From assembly GCF_018141445.1 (NCBI RefSeq), contig NZ_CP058649.1, forward strand, positions 3,243,001-3,307,000: a stretch of 64,000 nucleotides of DNA, in the 5' to 3' direction. The translations under genes and the position numbers were made by a program. Numbering within the stretch: the stretch's first letter is position 1; the number at the start of each line of letters is the position of its first letter. The notes under the pieces were generated by a model, which saw only the letters and a program-made list of their open reading frames with translations, did not search any database and was not told where the DNA came from. Shown piece by piece: positions 1 to 8,789 of the stretch. The DNA comes from Vallitalea pronyensis. Its GTDB lineage: Bacteria; Bacillota; Clostridia; Lachnospirales; Vallitaleaceae.

Positions 1-1
1 C

Positions 2-328
2 GATTATGCTTCTTTTATAAAAAAGGAAATCAGTGATCAACATAAAGAACTATTATTTTTGTATCAACTTATTACAGAGAAAGAAAAAAACTTAAAACAT
101 ATAACAGATAAGTCCAGTAAGGCAGAAGAAAAAGCGGCAGTATCATACCATAAAAGTGCAACACCGGACATTAGTGAACCTGCACATACCCTTAATCATA
201 AGATAGTAGAAAATAATAAAGAAATATTTGATCTCTATAAAGAAGGTCATAGTGTGACAGAGATTGCACAATCATTAAATATTGGTAAAGGGGAAGTAAA
301 ATTAATATTGGATTTAGGCATAAAATAA
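2..328 (+). CDS. DUF6115-like protein, C-terminal part (5' end outside window)
   Basis: The reading frame is open from the left edge, so this is the tail of a longer gene. The visible part is a charged, Lys/Glu-rich, probably helical stretch followed by a C-terminal helix-turn-helix-like segment of about 35 residues (IFDLYKEGHSVTEIAQSLNI, then GKGEVKLILDLG). In Clostridia, membrane-anchored DUF6115 proteins with this layout lie at the end of flagellar operons just before rpsB, and that position fits here. A TTG at 59 could be read as a start but has no good ribosome binding site. The family name is inferred from architecture and position; the DNA-binding role of the tail is unproven. Confidence 0.5.
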   Translation, partial: DYASFIKKEISDQHKELLFLYQLITEKEKNLKHITDKSSKAEEKAAVSYHKSATPDISEPAHTLNHKIVENNKEIFDLYKEGHSVTEIAQSLNIGKGEVKLILDLGIK

Positions 329-375
329 TCATTCGAGAAAAGGAATGTATCAATAGACGTTAAAGAGGTGCTTAT

Positions 376-993
376 ATGAGTAAACACAAGTATTTTTTAA
401 GAGGTTTTGGTACGGCTTTGATTCTTACAGCCTCTATTTTTTATCTAGCCACTCCCAATAAGTCAGAAGACCTCAGTGACGAAGACATTATTGCCAGGGC
501 AGAAAATTTAGGTATGATTAAAAGTACTATGGATCAAACCATGGCTAGTGAGCAAGTGATTGAACAAGCTAAACAACTTGGAATGATCTTTGAAAAAGAT
601 GCTAAACCTTTATGGGAAACTGAATTTCGTCAAAGCCTGAGACAGGAAATCATGAAAGAGTTAGAGGCAGAAGATCAACAAATGAATGAAGATGAAAAAG
701 ATGATCCATCAAATAATCAGGAACAAGATGAGTTAATGGAGAAGGATTCCGAAGGAAAAGCAGATGAAGAGGTTACGACGGATCAACGAGCGACGGTAGA
801 ACTGACCATTAACTATGGCATGACCTCTAAAGATGTGGCAACACTTTTGTATAACAATGGTGTTGTTCATGATATTGACGAATTCGACAGATATCTCATG
901 ATGCAAGGCTATGCACAAAAAATCAAAACCGGTACATACATATTCCATGTTAACAGTAGTTTTAAAGAAGCTATGAAAAATTTTACAAATTAG
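376..993 (+). CDS. Short MltG/YceG-like membrane protein
   Basis: 205 residues. An N-terminal hydrophobic segment (about residues 8-26) suggests a membrane anchor. It is followed by a very acidic linker (about 90-135), then a C-terminal domain (about 140-205). That domain has the pattern 'LTINYGMTSKDVATLLYNNG', a hydrophobic F..Y stretch and KTGTYIF, which matches the LysM-like N-terminal part of MltG endolytic transglycosylases. The large catalytic YceG domain with its essential Glu is absent, so transglycosylase activity is not expected. The ATG at 376 has AGAGGTG just upstream. It sits between the flagellar-type gene and rpsB, as in related Clostridia. The family assignment is moderate; the role is unknown. 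Confidence 0.6.
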   Translation: MSKHKYFLRGFGTALILTASIFYLATPNKSEDLSDEDIIARAENLGMIKSTMDQTMASEQVIEQAKQLGMIFEKDAKPLWETEFRQSLRQEIMKELEAEDQQMNEDEKDDPSNNQEQDELMEKDSEGKADEEVTTDQRATVELTINYGMTSKDVATLLYNNGVVHDIDEFDRYLMMQGYAQKIKTGTYIFHVNSSFKEAMKNFTN

Positions 994-1006
994 ATAGTAA
1001 AATGGC

Positions 1007-1035
1007 TTGATTATTTGAAGGACTTATGATATACT
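1007..1035 (+). promoter_or_regulatory. Sigma-A-type promoter for rpsB
   Basis: TTGATT (1007-1012) and TATACT (1030-1035) are separated by 17 bases. The match lies between the preceding stop codon and rpsB and predicts a leader of about 100 nt. Confidence 0.6.
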
Positions 1036-1064
1036 AGCAGTCGTGAAAAAACACGTATTTTTGA

Positions 1065-1099
1065 TTTTTAGAAAGGTGCCTTAACTGGTTTTCTAAAAA
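1065..1099 (+). promoter_or_regulatory. Hairpin in the rpsB leader
   Basis: A perfect 10-bp stem (1065-1074 with 1090-1099, arm TTTTTAGAAA) encloses a 15-base loop in the predicted rpsB 5' leader. It could be a ribosomal-protein autoregulatory site or an RNA-stability element. It is not followed by a T-run, so it is not an obvious terminator. Confidence 0.4.
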
Positions 1100-1144
1100 G
1101 ATGATAAATGCGGAAGAAAAAAACCAAAATGATGGAGGTACAAC

Positions 1145-1876
1145 ATGAGTGTAATTTCAATGAAACAATTATTAGAAGCTGGTGTTCATTTCGGACATCA
1201 AACCAGAAGATGGAACCCTAAAATGGCTGAGTATATTTATACTGAGAGAAACGGGATTTACATCATCGATTTACAAAAGACAGTAGGTAAAGTTGACGAT
1301 GCATATAATGCAATCAAAGACGTGGTTGCTGATGGCGGAAATGTACTTTTTGTAGGTACAAAGAAGCAAGCTCAAGATGCTATTAAAACAGAAGCAGAGC
1401 GTTGTGGTATGTTCTACGTTAACCAAAGATGGTTAGGTGGTATGCTCACGAACTTCAAAACAATTCAAACACGTATTAAGCGTCTAAAAGACTTAGAAAA
1501 GATGCAAGAAGATGGTACCTTTGATGTCTTACCTAAAAAAGAAGTCATTAAGTTAAAGCTTCAAATGGATAAACTAGAGAAAAATCTCGGCGGAATCAAA
1601 GAAATGAAAGACGTGCCAGATGTTATGTTCATTGTTGATCCAAGAAAAGAAAAGATTGCTATTCAAGAAGCACATATTTTAGGTATTCCAATTGTATCAA
1701 TCGTTGATACAAACTGTGACCCAGACGAAGTAGACTATGTAATCCCTGGTAATGATGATGCTATTAGAGCGGTTAAACTAATCGTATCTAAGATGGCTGA
1801 TGCTGTTGTAGAAGCGAACCAAGGAGCACAAAATCATATAGAAGAAGCAGCGCCAGAAGCAAAAAAAGCAGAATAA
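1145..1876 (+). CDS. rpsB: 30S ribosomal protein S2
   Basis: 243 residues, normal for bacterial S2, starting [20 protein letters not shown], with the S2 signatures [19 protein letters not shown] and the '[20 protein letters not shown]' segment near residue 195. GATGGAGG lies eight bases before the ATG. S2 sits on the small-subunit head-body junction on the solvent side and is required for S1/mRNA recruitment. It is followed by a terminator-like hairpin and tsf, the standard bacterial pair. The C-terminal Ala/Glu/Lys tail is typical. Confidence 0.98.
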   Translation: MSVISMKQLLEAGVHFGHQTRRWNPKMAEYIYTERNGIYIIDLQKTVGKVDDAYNAIKDVVADGGNVLFVGTKKQAQDAIKTEAERCGMFYVNQRWLGGMLTNFKTIQTRIKRLKDLEKMQEDGTFDVLPKKEVIKLKLQMDKLEKNLGGIKEMKDVPDVMFIVDPRKEKIAIQEAHILGIPIVSIVDTNCDPDEVDYVIPGNDDAIRAVKLIVSKMADAVVEANQGAQNHIEEAAPEAKKAE

Positions 1877-1883
1877 GCATACG

Positions 1884-1917
1884 GATGCTTCAACCAGCTA
1901 CTGGTTGAAGCATTTAT
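1884..1917 (+). terminator. Hairpin between rpsB and tsf
   Basis: A 13-bp perfect stem (1884-1896 with 1900-1912, arm ATGCTTCAACCAG) has a 3-base loop and is followed by the weak T-rich stretch TTATATT. It may partly terminate rpsB transcription or set the rpsB:tsf ratio. Confidence 0.65.
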
Positions 1918-2049
1918 ATTATCACATAAGAAAAACAAAAAAGGATATATGCCATTAAACGTTGTAAAAATCATGGATTACCGTTAAGTTCATGATAGAT
2001 TGGAAAGAATTTTATACGAGAAGAATAAAAGAAGATGGAGGGTCTACAC

Positions 2050-2970
2050 ATGGCTATTACTGCAAGTATGGTAAAAGAGTTGAGAGAAAGAACTGGTGCA
2101 GGTATGATGGACTGTAAAAAAGCACTAGTAGAACACAATGGTGATATGGAGAAATCCATAGAATTTTTAAGAGAAAAAGGTTTAGCTAAGGCAGCTAAAA
2201 AAGCTGGTAGAATTGCTGCTGAAGGTTTAGTTGCAACTTGTGTAACCGATGATCATAAATGTGCTTCTGTTGTAGAAGTAAACAGTGAGACAGATTTCGT
2301 TGCAAAGAACGATATCTTTAAAACTTATGTAAAAGACGTAGCTGAGCAGGCAGTTAAGACAGAGGCTGCAGATATTGATGCCTTTCTTAATGATAAATGG
2401 TCAATCGACCCAAGCAAAACAGTTAGTGAAGTACTTACAGATCAAATTGCTAAAATCGGTGAAAACATGAACATTAGAAGATTTGAAAAATTTGTTGCTG
2501 ATGACAGCTTCATTACATCCTATATCCATGCAGGTGGAAAAATTGGGGTACTCGTTGAAATGACTGGTGAAGCAACAGATGCTACACTAGAGTGTGCTAA
2601 GAATCTTGCTATGCAAGTAGCGGCAGTAACACCTAAGTATATTTCTAGAGACGAAGTAGATGCCGATTTCATTGAGAAAGAGAAAGAAGTGCTCAAACAA
2701 CAAGCTAAGAATGAAAACCCAGATAAGCCAGATAATATTATTGAGAAAATGATTATTGGTCGTGTAAATAAGATGTTAAAAGAAATTTGCTTACTTGACC
2801 AACCCTATGTTAAAGATGGCGATTTAACAGTTTCTAAGTACATTGCTTCTGTAGCAAAAGAAACAGGTTCTGAATTAGCTATCAAACGTTATGTACGTTT
2901 TGAAACGGGTGAAGGCTTGGAGAAAAAAGAAGAGAATTTTGCAGAAGAAGTTGCCAAGCAAATGCAATAA
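2050..2970 (+). CDS. tsf: Elongation factor Ts
   Basis: 306 residues from ATG 2050, preferred over the in-frame ATG 2035, because GATGGAGGG ends seven bases before it and the protein then begins MAITASMVKELRERTGAGMM as usual for EF-Ts. The N-terminal UBA-like domain (GAGMMDCKKAL) and the nucleotide-exchange core with the canonical TDFVAKND motif (near residues 78-85) are intact. EF-Ts catalyses GDP release from EF-Tu. Length is slightly above E. coli EF-Ts and normal for Clostridia. Confidence 0.97.
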   Translation: MAITASMVKELRERTGAGMMDCKKALVEHNGDMEKSIEFLREKGLAKAAKKAGRIAAEGLVATCVTDDHKCASVVEVNSETDFVAKNDIFKTYVKDVAEQAVKTEAADIDAFLNDKWSIDPSKTVSEVLTDQIAKIGENMNIRRFEKFVADDSFITSYIHAGGKIGVLVEMTGEATDATLECAKNLAMQVAAVTPKYISRDEVDADFIEKEKEVLKQQAKNENPDKPDNIIEKMIIGRVNKMLKEICLLDQPYVKDGDLTVSKYIASVAKETGSELAIKRYVRFETGEGLEKKEENFAEEVAKQMQ

Positions 2971-3080
2971 ATATATATAGTATATAATACAAAAGAAGTT
3001 CTACCTCTGAGCTAGTAAGTGTTAAGAAGTCTTTTTACTTAGCGCAAATGCTAAATGCAAGACTTACTTATAAGATAATA

Positions 3081-3109
3081 AAAGGAAACACGATGTGTTT
3101 CCTTTTTTT
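3081..3109 (+). terminator. Intrinsic terminator after tsf
   Basis: A 10-bp perfect stem AAAGGAAACA / TGTTTCCTTT (3081-3090 with 3096-3105) with loop CGATG runs into a T-tract ending at 3109. Upstream, AGTAAGT near 3014 and ACTTACT near 3062 are complementary, so the whole 3010-3109 stretch could fold as a longer structure. It separates the rpsB-tsf unit from pyrH. Confidence 0.85.
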
Positions 3110-3228
3110 GAGAAAATTACTAACGTTAGCTTCTATAAGTTAGAGAGTGACCTTTTATAGAAAAATTACCAAATTACCACTAGTAAAAATTTCTAAGTTA
3201 TGATAAATTAATAGATAGAGGTGTTTAA

Positions 3229-3933
3229 ATGACAAAGTATAAGAGAATATTACTTAAATTAAGTGGAGAAGCTCTTTCTGGCGATAAAGGTACAGGTTTT
3301 GACGAAGAAACAGTATTAAAAGTAGCTGAACAAATAAAACATATTGTGGATCAAGGCGCAGAGGTTGAAATCGTCATCGGTGGTGGCAATTTCTGGCGTG
3401 GAAGAAGCAGTCAGAATATGGATAGAACCAAATCCGATCAAATTGGGGTAATGGCGACTGTTATGAATGCGTTGTATATGGCTGAAATTCTAAGAACAAT
3501 TGGGATGAAAGCCGTTGTACAAACACCTTTTAAAGTAGGAAATGTTACAGAAGAATTTTCAAAAGACAGAGCTTTAGAACATCTCAGCAACAATACGGTT
3601 GTATTTTTTGCTGGTGGAACAGGACACCCTTATTTTTCAACAGATACCGCAGCTGCATTAAGAGCAATAGAGACAGAGTGTGACATCATATTATTGGCTA
3701 AAAACATTGACGGCGTTTATGATTCTGATCCAAAAACAAACAAAAATGCCAGCAAATTTGACACATTAACGTTAACGGAAGTTGTTGAGAAACGTTTGCA
3801 GGTTATGGACCTTACAGCATCCATTATGTGTATGGAACAAGAATTACCGTTATTAGTTTTTGCTCTTTCAGAAAAAGACAGTATAAAAAATGCTATGCAA
3901 GATAAGATTAATGGTACTTTTATAACCATATAA
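3229..3933 (+). CDS. pyrH: UMP kinase
   Basis: 234 residues, the usual length of bacterial UMP kinase (amino-acid-kinase fold, hexamer). Motifs in order: KLSGEALSG (ATP phosphate loop), GGGNFWRG (residues about 52-59) and FAGGTGHPYFSTDTAAALRA for nucleotide binding. It converts UMP and ATP to UDP and ADP and is generally GTP-activated and UTP-inhibited. GAGGTG precedes the ATG by six bases. It is followed 60 bases later by frr, the conserved order. Confidence 0.97.
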   Translation: MTKYKRILLKLSGEALSGDKGTGFDEETVLKVAEQIKHIVDQGAEVEIVIGGGNFWRGRSSQNMDRTKSDQIGVMATVMNALYMAEILRTIGMKAVVQTPFKVGNVTEEFSKDRALEHLSNNTVVFFAGGTGHPYFSTDTAAALRAIETECDIILLAKNIDGVYDSDPKTNKNASKFDTLTLTEVVEKRLQVMDLTASIMCMEQELPLLVFALSEKDSIKNAMQDKINGTFITI

Positions 3934-3993
3934 TGTATAACAACAAGACATTTTTTAAAAGTTATACCAATACAAAATATAGGAGGAGAAAAC

Positions 3994-4548
3994 ATGTTTG
4001 AAGAGATGAAAAAATACGAAGACAAGATGCATAAGACAATACACGCATTAGAGACAGAATATAACAGTATTAGAGCAGGAAGAGCTAATCCTCATGTACT
4101 TGATAACATTAAGATGGATTATTACGGTCAACCTACCCCTATTCAACAAGTAGGTAATGTATCCATTCCAGAGCCAAGGATGATCCAGATTCAACCTTGG
4201 GATTCCAGTATCATCAAAGATATAGAAAAGGCTATTTTAGCATCCGATTTGGGTATTACACCAAATACAGATGGTAAAATCATTCGGTTAGTATTTCCTG
4301 AACTGACAGAGGAACGCAGAAAGATCTTAACCAAAGAAGTGAAGAAAAAAGGTGAAGATGCAAAAGTAGCCATTCGTAACATAAGAAGAGATGCCATGGA
4401 TCATTTCAAAAAAGCTGAAAAAAATCATGAAATGACAGAAGATGATTTAAAAGATTATGAAGCGGACATACAAAAAATAACAGATAAATTTATAAAAATT
4501 ATTGATGAGCATGTAGATGCTAAATCAAAAGATATTTTAACTGTATAG
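3994..4548 (+). CDS. frr: Ribosome recycling factor
   Basis: 184 residues, the standard length. Typical RRF segments are the N-terminal helix with SIRAGRANPHVLD, the hinge 'VSIPEPRMIQIQPWDSSIIK' and the C-terminal three-helix part with LTEERRKILTKEVKKKGEDA. It splits post-termination ribosomes together with EF-G. AGGAGGAG lies upstream of ATG 3994. The next 255 bases hold long palindrome A. Confidence 0.97.
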   Translation: MFEEMKKYEDKMHKTIHALETEYNSIRAGRANPHVLDNIKMDYYGQPTPIQQVGNVSIPEPRMIQIQPWDSSIIKDIEKAILASDLGITPNTDGKIIRLVFPELTEERRKILTKEVKKKGEDAKVAIRNIRRDAMDHFKKAEKNHEMTEDDLKDYEADIQKITDKFIKIIDEHVDAKSKDILTV

Positions 4549-4565
4549 GACAAATTGGCTTTCAT

Positions 4566-4765
4566 AACAAAGGGGCTGTCTCATTAAAACAATTTTGTTG
4601 GCTATAAGTTTTTTAGAAACGATAAGAGGTTAAGCTTTTCAGACCCCTAAACGTCGGTGTTTAGAGGGTCTGCGCTTCGCCGTCCATGGCTGCGCTTTAG
4701 GCTTAATCTCTTATCGTTTCCTATGATATTGACGTGTTTTGCTATAATGAGACAGCCCCTTTGTT
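4566..4765. repeat. Long palindromic element A (200 nt)
   Basis: The ends are a perfect 20-bp inverted repeat (AACAAAGGGGCTGTCTCATT at 4566-4585 and its complement at 4746-4765). The arms diverge and then pair again around GAAACGATAAGAG / CTCTTATCGTTTC. The centre contains two nested GC-rich hairpins: CAGACCCCTAAAC with GTTTAGAGGGTCTG (about 4640-4672), and GCGCTTCGCC...GGCTGCGC (about 4672-4696). Its GC content is above its surroundings. It fills the frr-uppS spacer and may work as a strong terminator or structured RNA, or be a remnant repeat element. Confidence 0.75.
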
Positions 4766-4803
4766 CAAATGCTAGTTTTACCATACGAGAGGAATGATTA
4801 TAA

Positions 4804-5523
4804 GTGAAAGCAGATATGGGACAGTATACAATTCCAAAACATGTAGCATTTATTATGGATGGTAATGGCAGATGGGCTACAGGCAGAGGAAAAAGCAGAC
4901 AGTTTGGACATAAACAGGGTGCTAAGACTCTGGAACATATATGTAGACAGGCAAGTGATTTAGGTGTCTTATATATAACCGTTTACGCCTTTTCAACTGA
5001 AAATTGGGCTCGCCCAAAAGCAGAAGTTAATAACCTTATGAATTTATTAAGACATTATTTAAAGAGCAGTATTAAGAATGCTCGAAAAGATAATATGCGT
5101 GTTAGGGTTATTGGAGATAAATCGGGTCTAGATCAAGATATTATTAAAAGTATTGAAAGTCTAGAAGAAGACTCAAAAGATAATACAGGATTAAATTTAC
5201 AGATTGCCTTAAACTACGGTGGACGAGATGAGATTGTACGTATGACTAAACGCATCATGACTGATTATGAAAATAATAAAATTGATATAAATGCAATTAA
5301 TGAAGATACGATAAATAAATATCTTGATACAGCAGAAATACCTGATCCTGACTTGCTCATTCGAACCAGTGGGGAAATGCGAATCAGTAATTTCTTATTA
5401 TGGCAAATAGCTTATTCAGAATTTTATTTTCTTGATAAACATTGGCCTGATTTTACAATAGAAGATTTAAAGCAAGCTATTGCTTACTATAATAATAAGG
5501 ATCGTCGATATGGTGGGGTCTAG
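4804..5523 (+). CDS. uppS: Undecaprenyl diphosphate synthase (cis-prenyltransferase)
   Basis: 239 residues, normal for UppS. Motifs: HVAFIMDGNGRWA (catalytic Asp), TVYAFSTENW, and IRTSGEMRISNFLLWQ followed by AYSEF near the C terminus. It condenses farnesyl diphosphate with eight isopentenyl diphosphates to make the C55 carrier for peptidoglycan and wall polymers. GTG 4804 is used, with GAGAGG about ten bases upstream; ATG 4816 is a possible alternative. It is followed by cdsA, as in most Firmicutes. Confidence 0.96.
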   Translation: MKADMGQYTIPKHVAFIMDGNGRWATGRGKSRQFGHKQGAKTLEHICRQASDLGVLYITVYAFSTENWARPKAEVNNLMNLLRHYLKSSIKNARKDNMRVRVIGDKSGLDQDIIKSIESLEEDSKDNTGLNLQIALNYGGRDEIVRMTKRIMTDYENNKIDINAINEDTINKYLDTAEIPDPDLLIRTSGEMRISNFLLWQIAYSEFYFLDKHWPDFTIEDLKQAIAYYNNKDRRYGGV

Positions 5524-5554
5524 ATACGAAACAGTAAGGAAGGAGTTGGGATAA

Positions 5555-6361
5555 TTGAGAACAAGAATAATCTCTTCAATTATCGCTCTACCTCTATTAA
5601 TGATTGTATTGCTATTGGGTGGAGCTTATTTACAAGTTGCTTTAATTATTGTATCTTTAATTGGTATGTTTGAATTCTTCAGGGCTTATAAAATAGACAG
5701 TTTGCCCATGAAAATATTAGGCTATATAGGGAACATAATCTTTTACATGATGATTATATGGGATAAAACTAGTTACCTTCAAGAATTCTTTGGCATTTTT
5801 ATGTTGATTCTGCTAATAGGCTACGTATTTACTTACCCAAAATATGATTTAAAAGATATTATGCTTGTCCTTATTGGATTCTTTTATGTTGCCTATTTGC
5901 TATCTTACATTTTAATGGTACGTGAAGACCCTACCTATGGTCCATGGCTTATATGGCTAATTTTCATTGTGGCGTTTGGTAGTGATACATGTGCTTACTT
6001 TATAGGTGTGAAATTTGGTAAAAACAAGCTGGCTAGACATCTAAGCCCAAAAAAAAGTGTTGAAGGTTCCATTGCTGGGATTATAGGAGCAACGCTCTTA
6101 TCAGTGCTATACGGTGTTATATTATATCAAACAGGCCATATTACGGATTCAGCTAAGATTATTCCATTCTTTTTTATTGGAGGCATCGGGTCTGTATTAT
6201 CACAGATTGGTGATCTGGCTGCTTCAGCTATGAAACGACAGAACAAGATAAAAGATTTTGGTTCTATTATGCCGGGTCATGGTGGTGTTTTGGACCGTCT
6301 TGATAGTATCATTTTTACAGCACCATTTGTTTACTACATTATGAAATTTTTTATTCTTTAG
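5555..6361 (+). CDS. cdsA: Phosphatidate cytidylyltransferase
   Basis: 268 residues with about seven to eight hydrophobic membrane segments. The C-terminal CdsA signature 'SQIGDLAASAMKRQNKIKDF' followed by GSIMPGHGGVLDRLDS is intact. It makes CDP-diacylglycerol from phosphatidic acid and CTP for phospholipid synthesis. The TTG start at 5555 is supported by AAGGAGTT about eight bases upstream. It lies 31 bases after uppS, probably in the same transcript. Confidence 0.95.
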   Translation: MRTRIISSIIALPLLMIVLLLGGAYLQVALIIVSLIGMFEFFRAYKIDSLPMKILGYIGNIIFYMMIIWDKTSYLQEFFGIFMLILLIGYVFTYPKYDLKDIMLVLIGFFYVAYLLSYILMVREDPTYGPWLIWLIFIVAFGSDTCAYFIGVKFGKNKLARHLSPKKSVEGSIAGIIGATLLSVLYGVILYQTGHITDSAKIIPFFFIGGIGSVLSQIGDLAASAMKRQNKIKDFGSIMPGHGGVLDRLDSIIFTAPFVYYIMKFFIL

Positions 6362-6481
6362 TATAAAAGTACCAAGTCATCAAAGAAAAATTTTGTAATG
6401 GAATAAATCAGTTAATAATAGGACATCACAAAAAATATATATAGTATATAACAAGTATGCATAAGAAAAAGGAGAACACAA

Positions 6482-7639
6482 TTGAAGGTTATATCAATTC
6501 TAGGATCAACAGGCTCAATCGGCACACAAACAGTTGATATTGTCGTAAAACAGGGTGATATTCGCGTGTTAGGGCTTACAGCCAATCAAAACATCGATTT
6601 ATTGGAGGAGCAGATTCACCAAGTACATCCAGAAGTTGTTGCCGTTATGGATGAAAAAAAGGCGAAAGAACTCAAGAAGCGTGTGGGTTCAAAAGTAAAA
6701 GTTCTCAGCGGAATGGATGGACTTATTCAAGTAGCCACATTAGATCAGGTGGAAATGGTTGTGACAGCCGTTGTTGGTATGATTGGTATTAAACCAACAG
6801 TAGCCGCTATAAAAGCATCCAAAGATATAGCTTTAGCTAATAAAGAAACATTGGTAACAGCTGGGCATTTAATCATGGACCTTATAAAACAATATGGCGT
6901 CCAACTATATCCTGTCGATAGTGAACATTCTGCTATATTTCAGTGCTTAAAGGGAGAGAATATAAGAGAAGTCCATAAAATTCTTTTAACAGCTTCAGGT
7001 GGACCTTTTAGAGGCAAAACCACAACAGAATTACAGCATATGACAGTAAAGGATGCACTAAATCATCCTAATTGGTCAATGGGTCAGAAGATAACTATTG
7101 ATTCTGCAACCATGATGAACAAAGGTCTTGAGGTTATTGAAGCAAAATGGTTATTTAATCTAAAGCCTTCTCAAGTAGAAGTGGTTATACATCCCCAGAG
7201 TATTATTCATTCCATGGTGGAATATAAAGATGGTTCCGTCATGGCTCAACTGGATGTACCGGATATGCGTACGCCTATTCAGTATGCACTTAATCATCCA
7301 CATCGCTTGCCTAATGATGTACCAAGGCTTGATCTTACAAAAGTCGCTCAGTTAACATTTGAAAAGCCGGATATGGAAACGTTTAAGGGACTCAAGTTAG
7401 CATATGAAGCCTTACAAAAAAGTGGTTCAATCCTAACGGTCCTTAATGCAGCAAATGAACGGGCTGTGGATAAATTTTTAAAACAACAGATAGGATTCTT
7501 AGAAATATACGATGTAATTGCTTTTGCAATGGATCATCACAAGAATATACAACATCCAACTCTTCAGCAAATATTTGACGCTGAACAACAAACCTATGAG
7601 GTGATTGAAAAAAAGTGGATGTCAGAAAGGAATGAATGA
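6482..7639 (+). CDS. dxr: 1-deoxy-D-xylulose 5-phosphate reductoisomerase
   Basis: 385 residues, the usual length. The NADPH-binding loop is GSTGSIGTQTVDIV. The metal and substrate site has PVDSEHSAIFQCL, TASGGPFRG and NHPNWSMGQKITIDSATMMN. It catalyses the first committed step of the MEP isoprenoid pathway. The TTG start at 6482 has AAAGGAG eight bases upstream. It precedes rseP by four bases; ispG of the same pathway lies 1.6 kb downstream. Confidence 0.97.
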   Translation: MKVISILGSTGSIGTQTVDIVVKQGDIRVLGLTANQNIDLLEEQIHQVHPEVVAVMDEKKAKELKKRVGSKVKVLSGMDGLIQVATLDQVEMVVTAVVGMIGIKPTVAAIKASKDIALANKETLVTAGHLIMDLIKQYGVQLYPVDSEHSAIFQCLKGENIREVHKILLTASGGPFRGKTTTELQHMTVKDALNHPNWSMGQKITIDSATMMNKGLEVIEAKWLFNLKPSQVEVVIHPQSIIHSMVEYKDGSVMAQLDVPDMRTPIQYALNHPHRLPNDVPRLDLTKVAQLTFEKPDMETFKGLKLAYEALQKSGSILTVLNAANERAVDKFLKQQIGFLEIYDVIAFAMDHHKNIQHPTLQQIFDAEQQTYEVIEKKWMSERNE

Positions 7640-7643
7640 TTGA

Positions 7644-8672
7644 ATGAATATAGTAGTGGCAATCCTTATCTTTGGGTTACTTGTACTGGTTCATGAGCTA
7701 GGTCATTTTCTAGCTGCAAGAAAAAACGGCATTCTTGTTGAAGAATTTGCCATCGGTATGGGACCAAAATTAGTAGGGTTTCAAAGAGGAGATACATTAT
7801 ACACCATTCGTATTTTACCATTGGGTGGTTTTTGTAAAATGCTTGGTGAGGATGAAGAAGTAGAAGGTGACGAACGGGCATTTTCTAATAAATCTGTAGG
7901 TGCAAGAATTGTTGTTGTTATAGCGGGTGCGGCATTTAATATTATACTTGCTTTTATCTTTGCATGCATATTAGTAGGTATGGCTGGTGATTTTACCACA
8001 AGAATATCAGATATTAGCGAGGGTTCCCCAGCGTATGAAGCAGGACTTAAACCTGGTGACACCATTGTGAAGGTGGATGGGCATCGTATTATGTCCAGTA
8101 GTGAAATATCCCTTTATATTAACCTTAAAAAAGGGGAGCCTGTTGATATTGTATATAAGCGGGATGGCCAGGAGCAAGGTATAACCATTACCCCAGAGGA
8201 AGCTGAAGGGAATTACTTTATTGGTATAGCTAATTTTCATCGTATTAATAAAGGTAATATATTTGAGGTCATTAAGTATGGTTTCATCAAAGTAGGTTTT
8301 TGGATTAAAACTGTATTTATTAGTTTAGGTATGATTTTCCGTGGTGAAGTAGGTAGAGAAGATGTTGGTGGTCCAATAAGGATCATGTCTGAAATCAGTA
8401 AAGGGTATACGGAAAGTGTTAAATATGGTGTACGTAATGTATTTTTAACCATATCATCCTATATTGTTTTATTAAGTGCTAATTTGGGTGTTATGAATCT
8501 ATTACCCATACCTGCTTTAGATGGTGGAAGGTTGTTGTTTTTGTTGATTGAGGCTGTTAGACGGAAGCCGATAAGTAGGGAAAAAGAAGGGTATGTGCAC
8601 TTTATAGGCTTTGTGTTATTGATGGTTTTAATGGTATTTTTGTTTTTTAATGATTTTACGAATGTATTTTGA
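7644..8672 (+). CDS. rseP: RseP/RasP-type M50 site-2 protease
   Basis: 342 residues. The zinc motif HELGH sits in the first membrane helix (residues 17-21). A PDZ domain spans about residues 105-185 (GLKPGDTIVKVDGH). The third metal ligand is in NLLPIPALDGGR, and C-terminal membrane helices follow. It cleaves membrane-embedded regulators such as anti-sigma factors and signal-peptide remnants. The order dxr-rseP-ispG is conserved. The 556-base spacer after it holds long palindrome B. Confidence 0.95.
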   Translation: MNIVVAILIFGLLVLVHELGHFLAARKNGILVEEFAIGMGPKLVGFQRGDTLYTIRILPLGGFCKMLGEDEEVEGDERAFSNKSVGARIVVVIAGAAFNIILAFIFACILVGMAGDFTTRISDISEGSPAYEAGLKPGDTIVKVDGHRIMSSSEISLYINLKKGEPVDIVYKRDGQEQGITITPEEAEGNYFIGIANFHRINKGNIFEVIKYGFIKVGFWIKTVFISLGMIFRGEVGREDVGGPIRIMSEISKGYTESVKYGVRNVFLTISSYIVLLSANLGVMNLLPIPALDGGRLLFLLIEAVRRKPISREKEGYVHFIGFVLLMVLMVFLFFNDFTNVF

Positions 8673-8789
8673 TGGTGTTTAAGTAATGATGGTGGCTGGG
8701 TAAAGGTCTTTGTTTGGTATGAATGAAGTGCTTTTACTTGGCTGCTTTGTTTTGTTGGTGGTTATTTTATAGGATTATACAAGACATCC

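Noticed and set aside
2969..2987. 19-base exact repeat AAATATATATAGTATATAA also found at 6433-6451
   Set aside because: Low-complexity AT sequence; an exact match of this kind can occur by chance in a low-GC genome, and no promoter spacing or shared downstream element supports it.
3010..3109. Attenuator leader of pyrH
   Set aside because: The structure ends in a terminator, but no convincing promoter lies upstream of it after tsf; it is most simply the tsf terminator.
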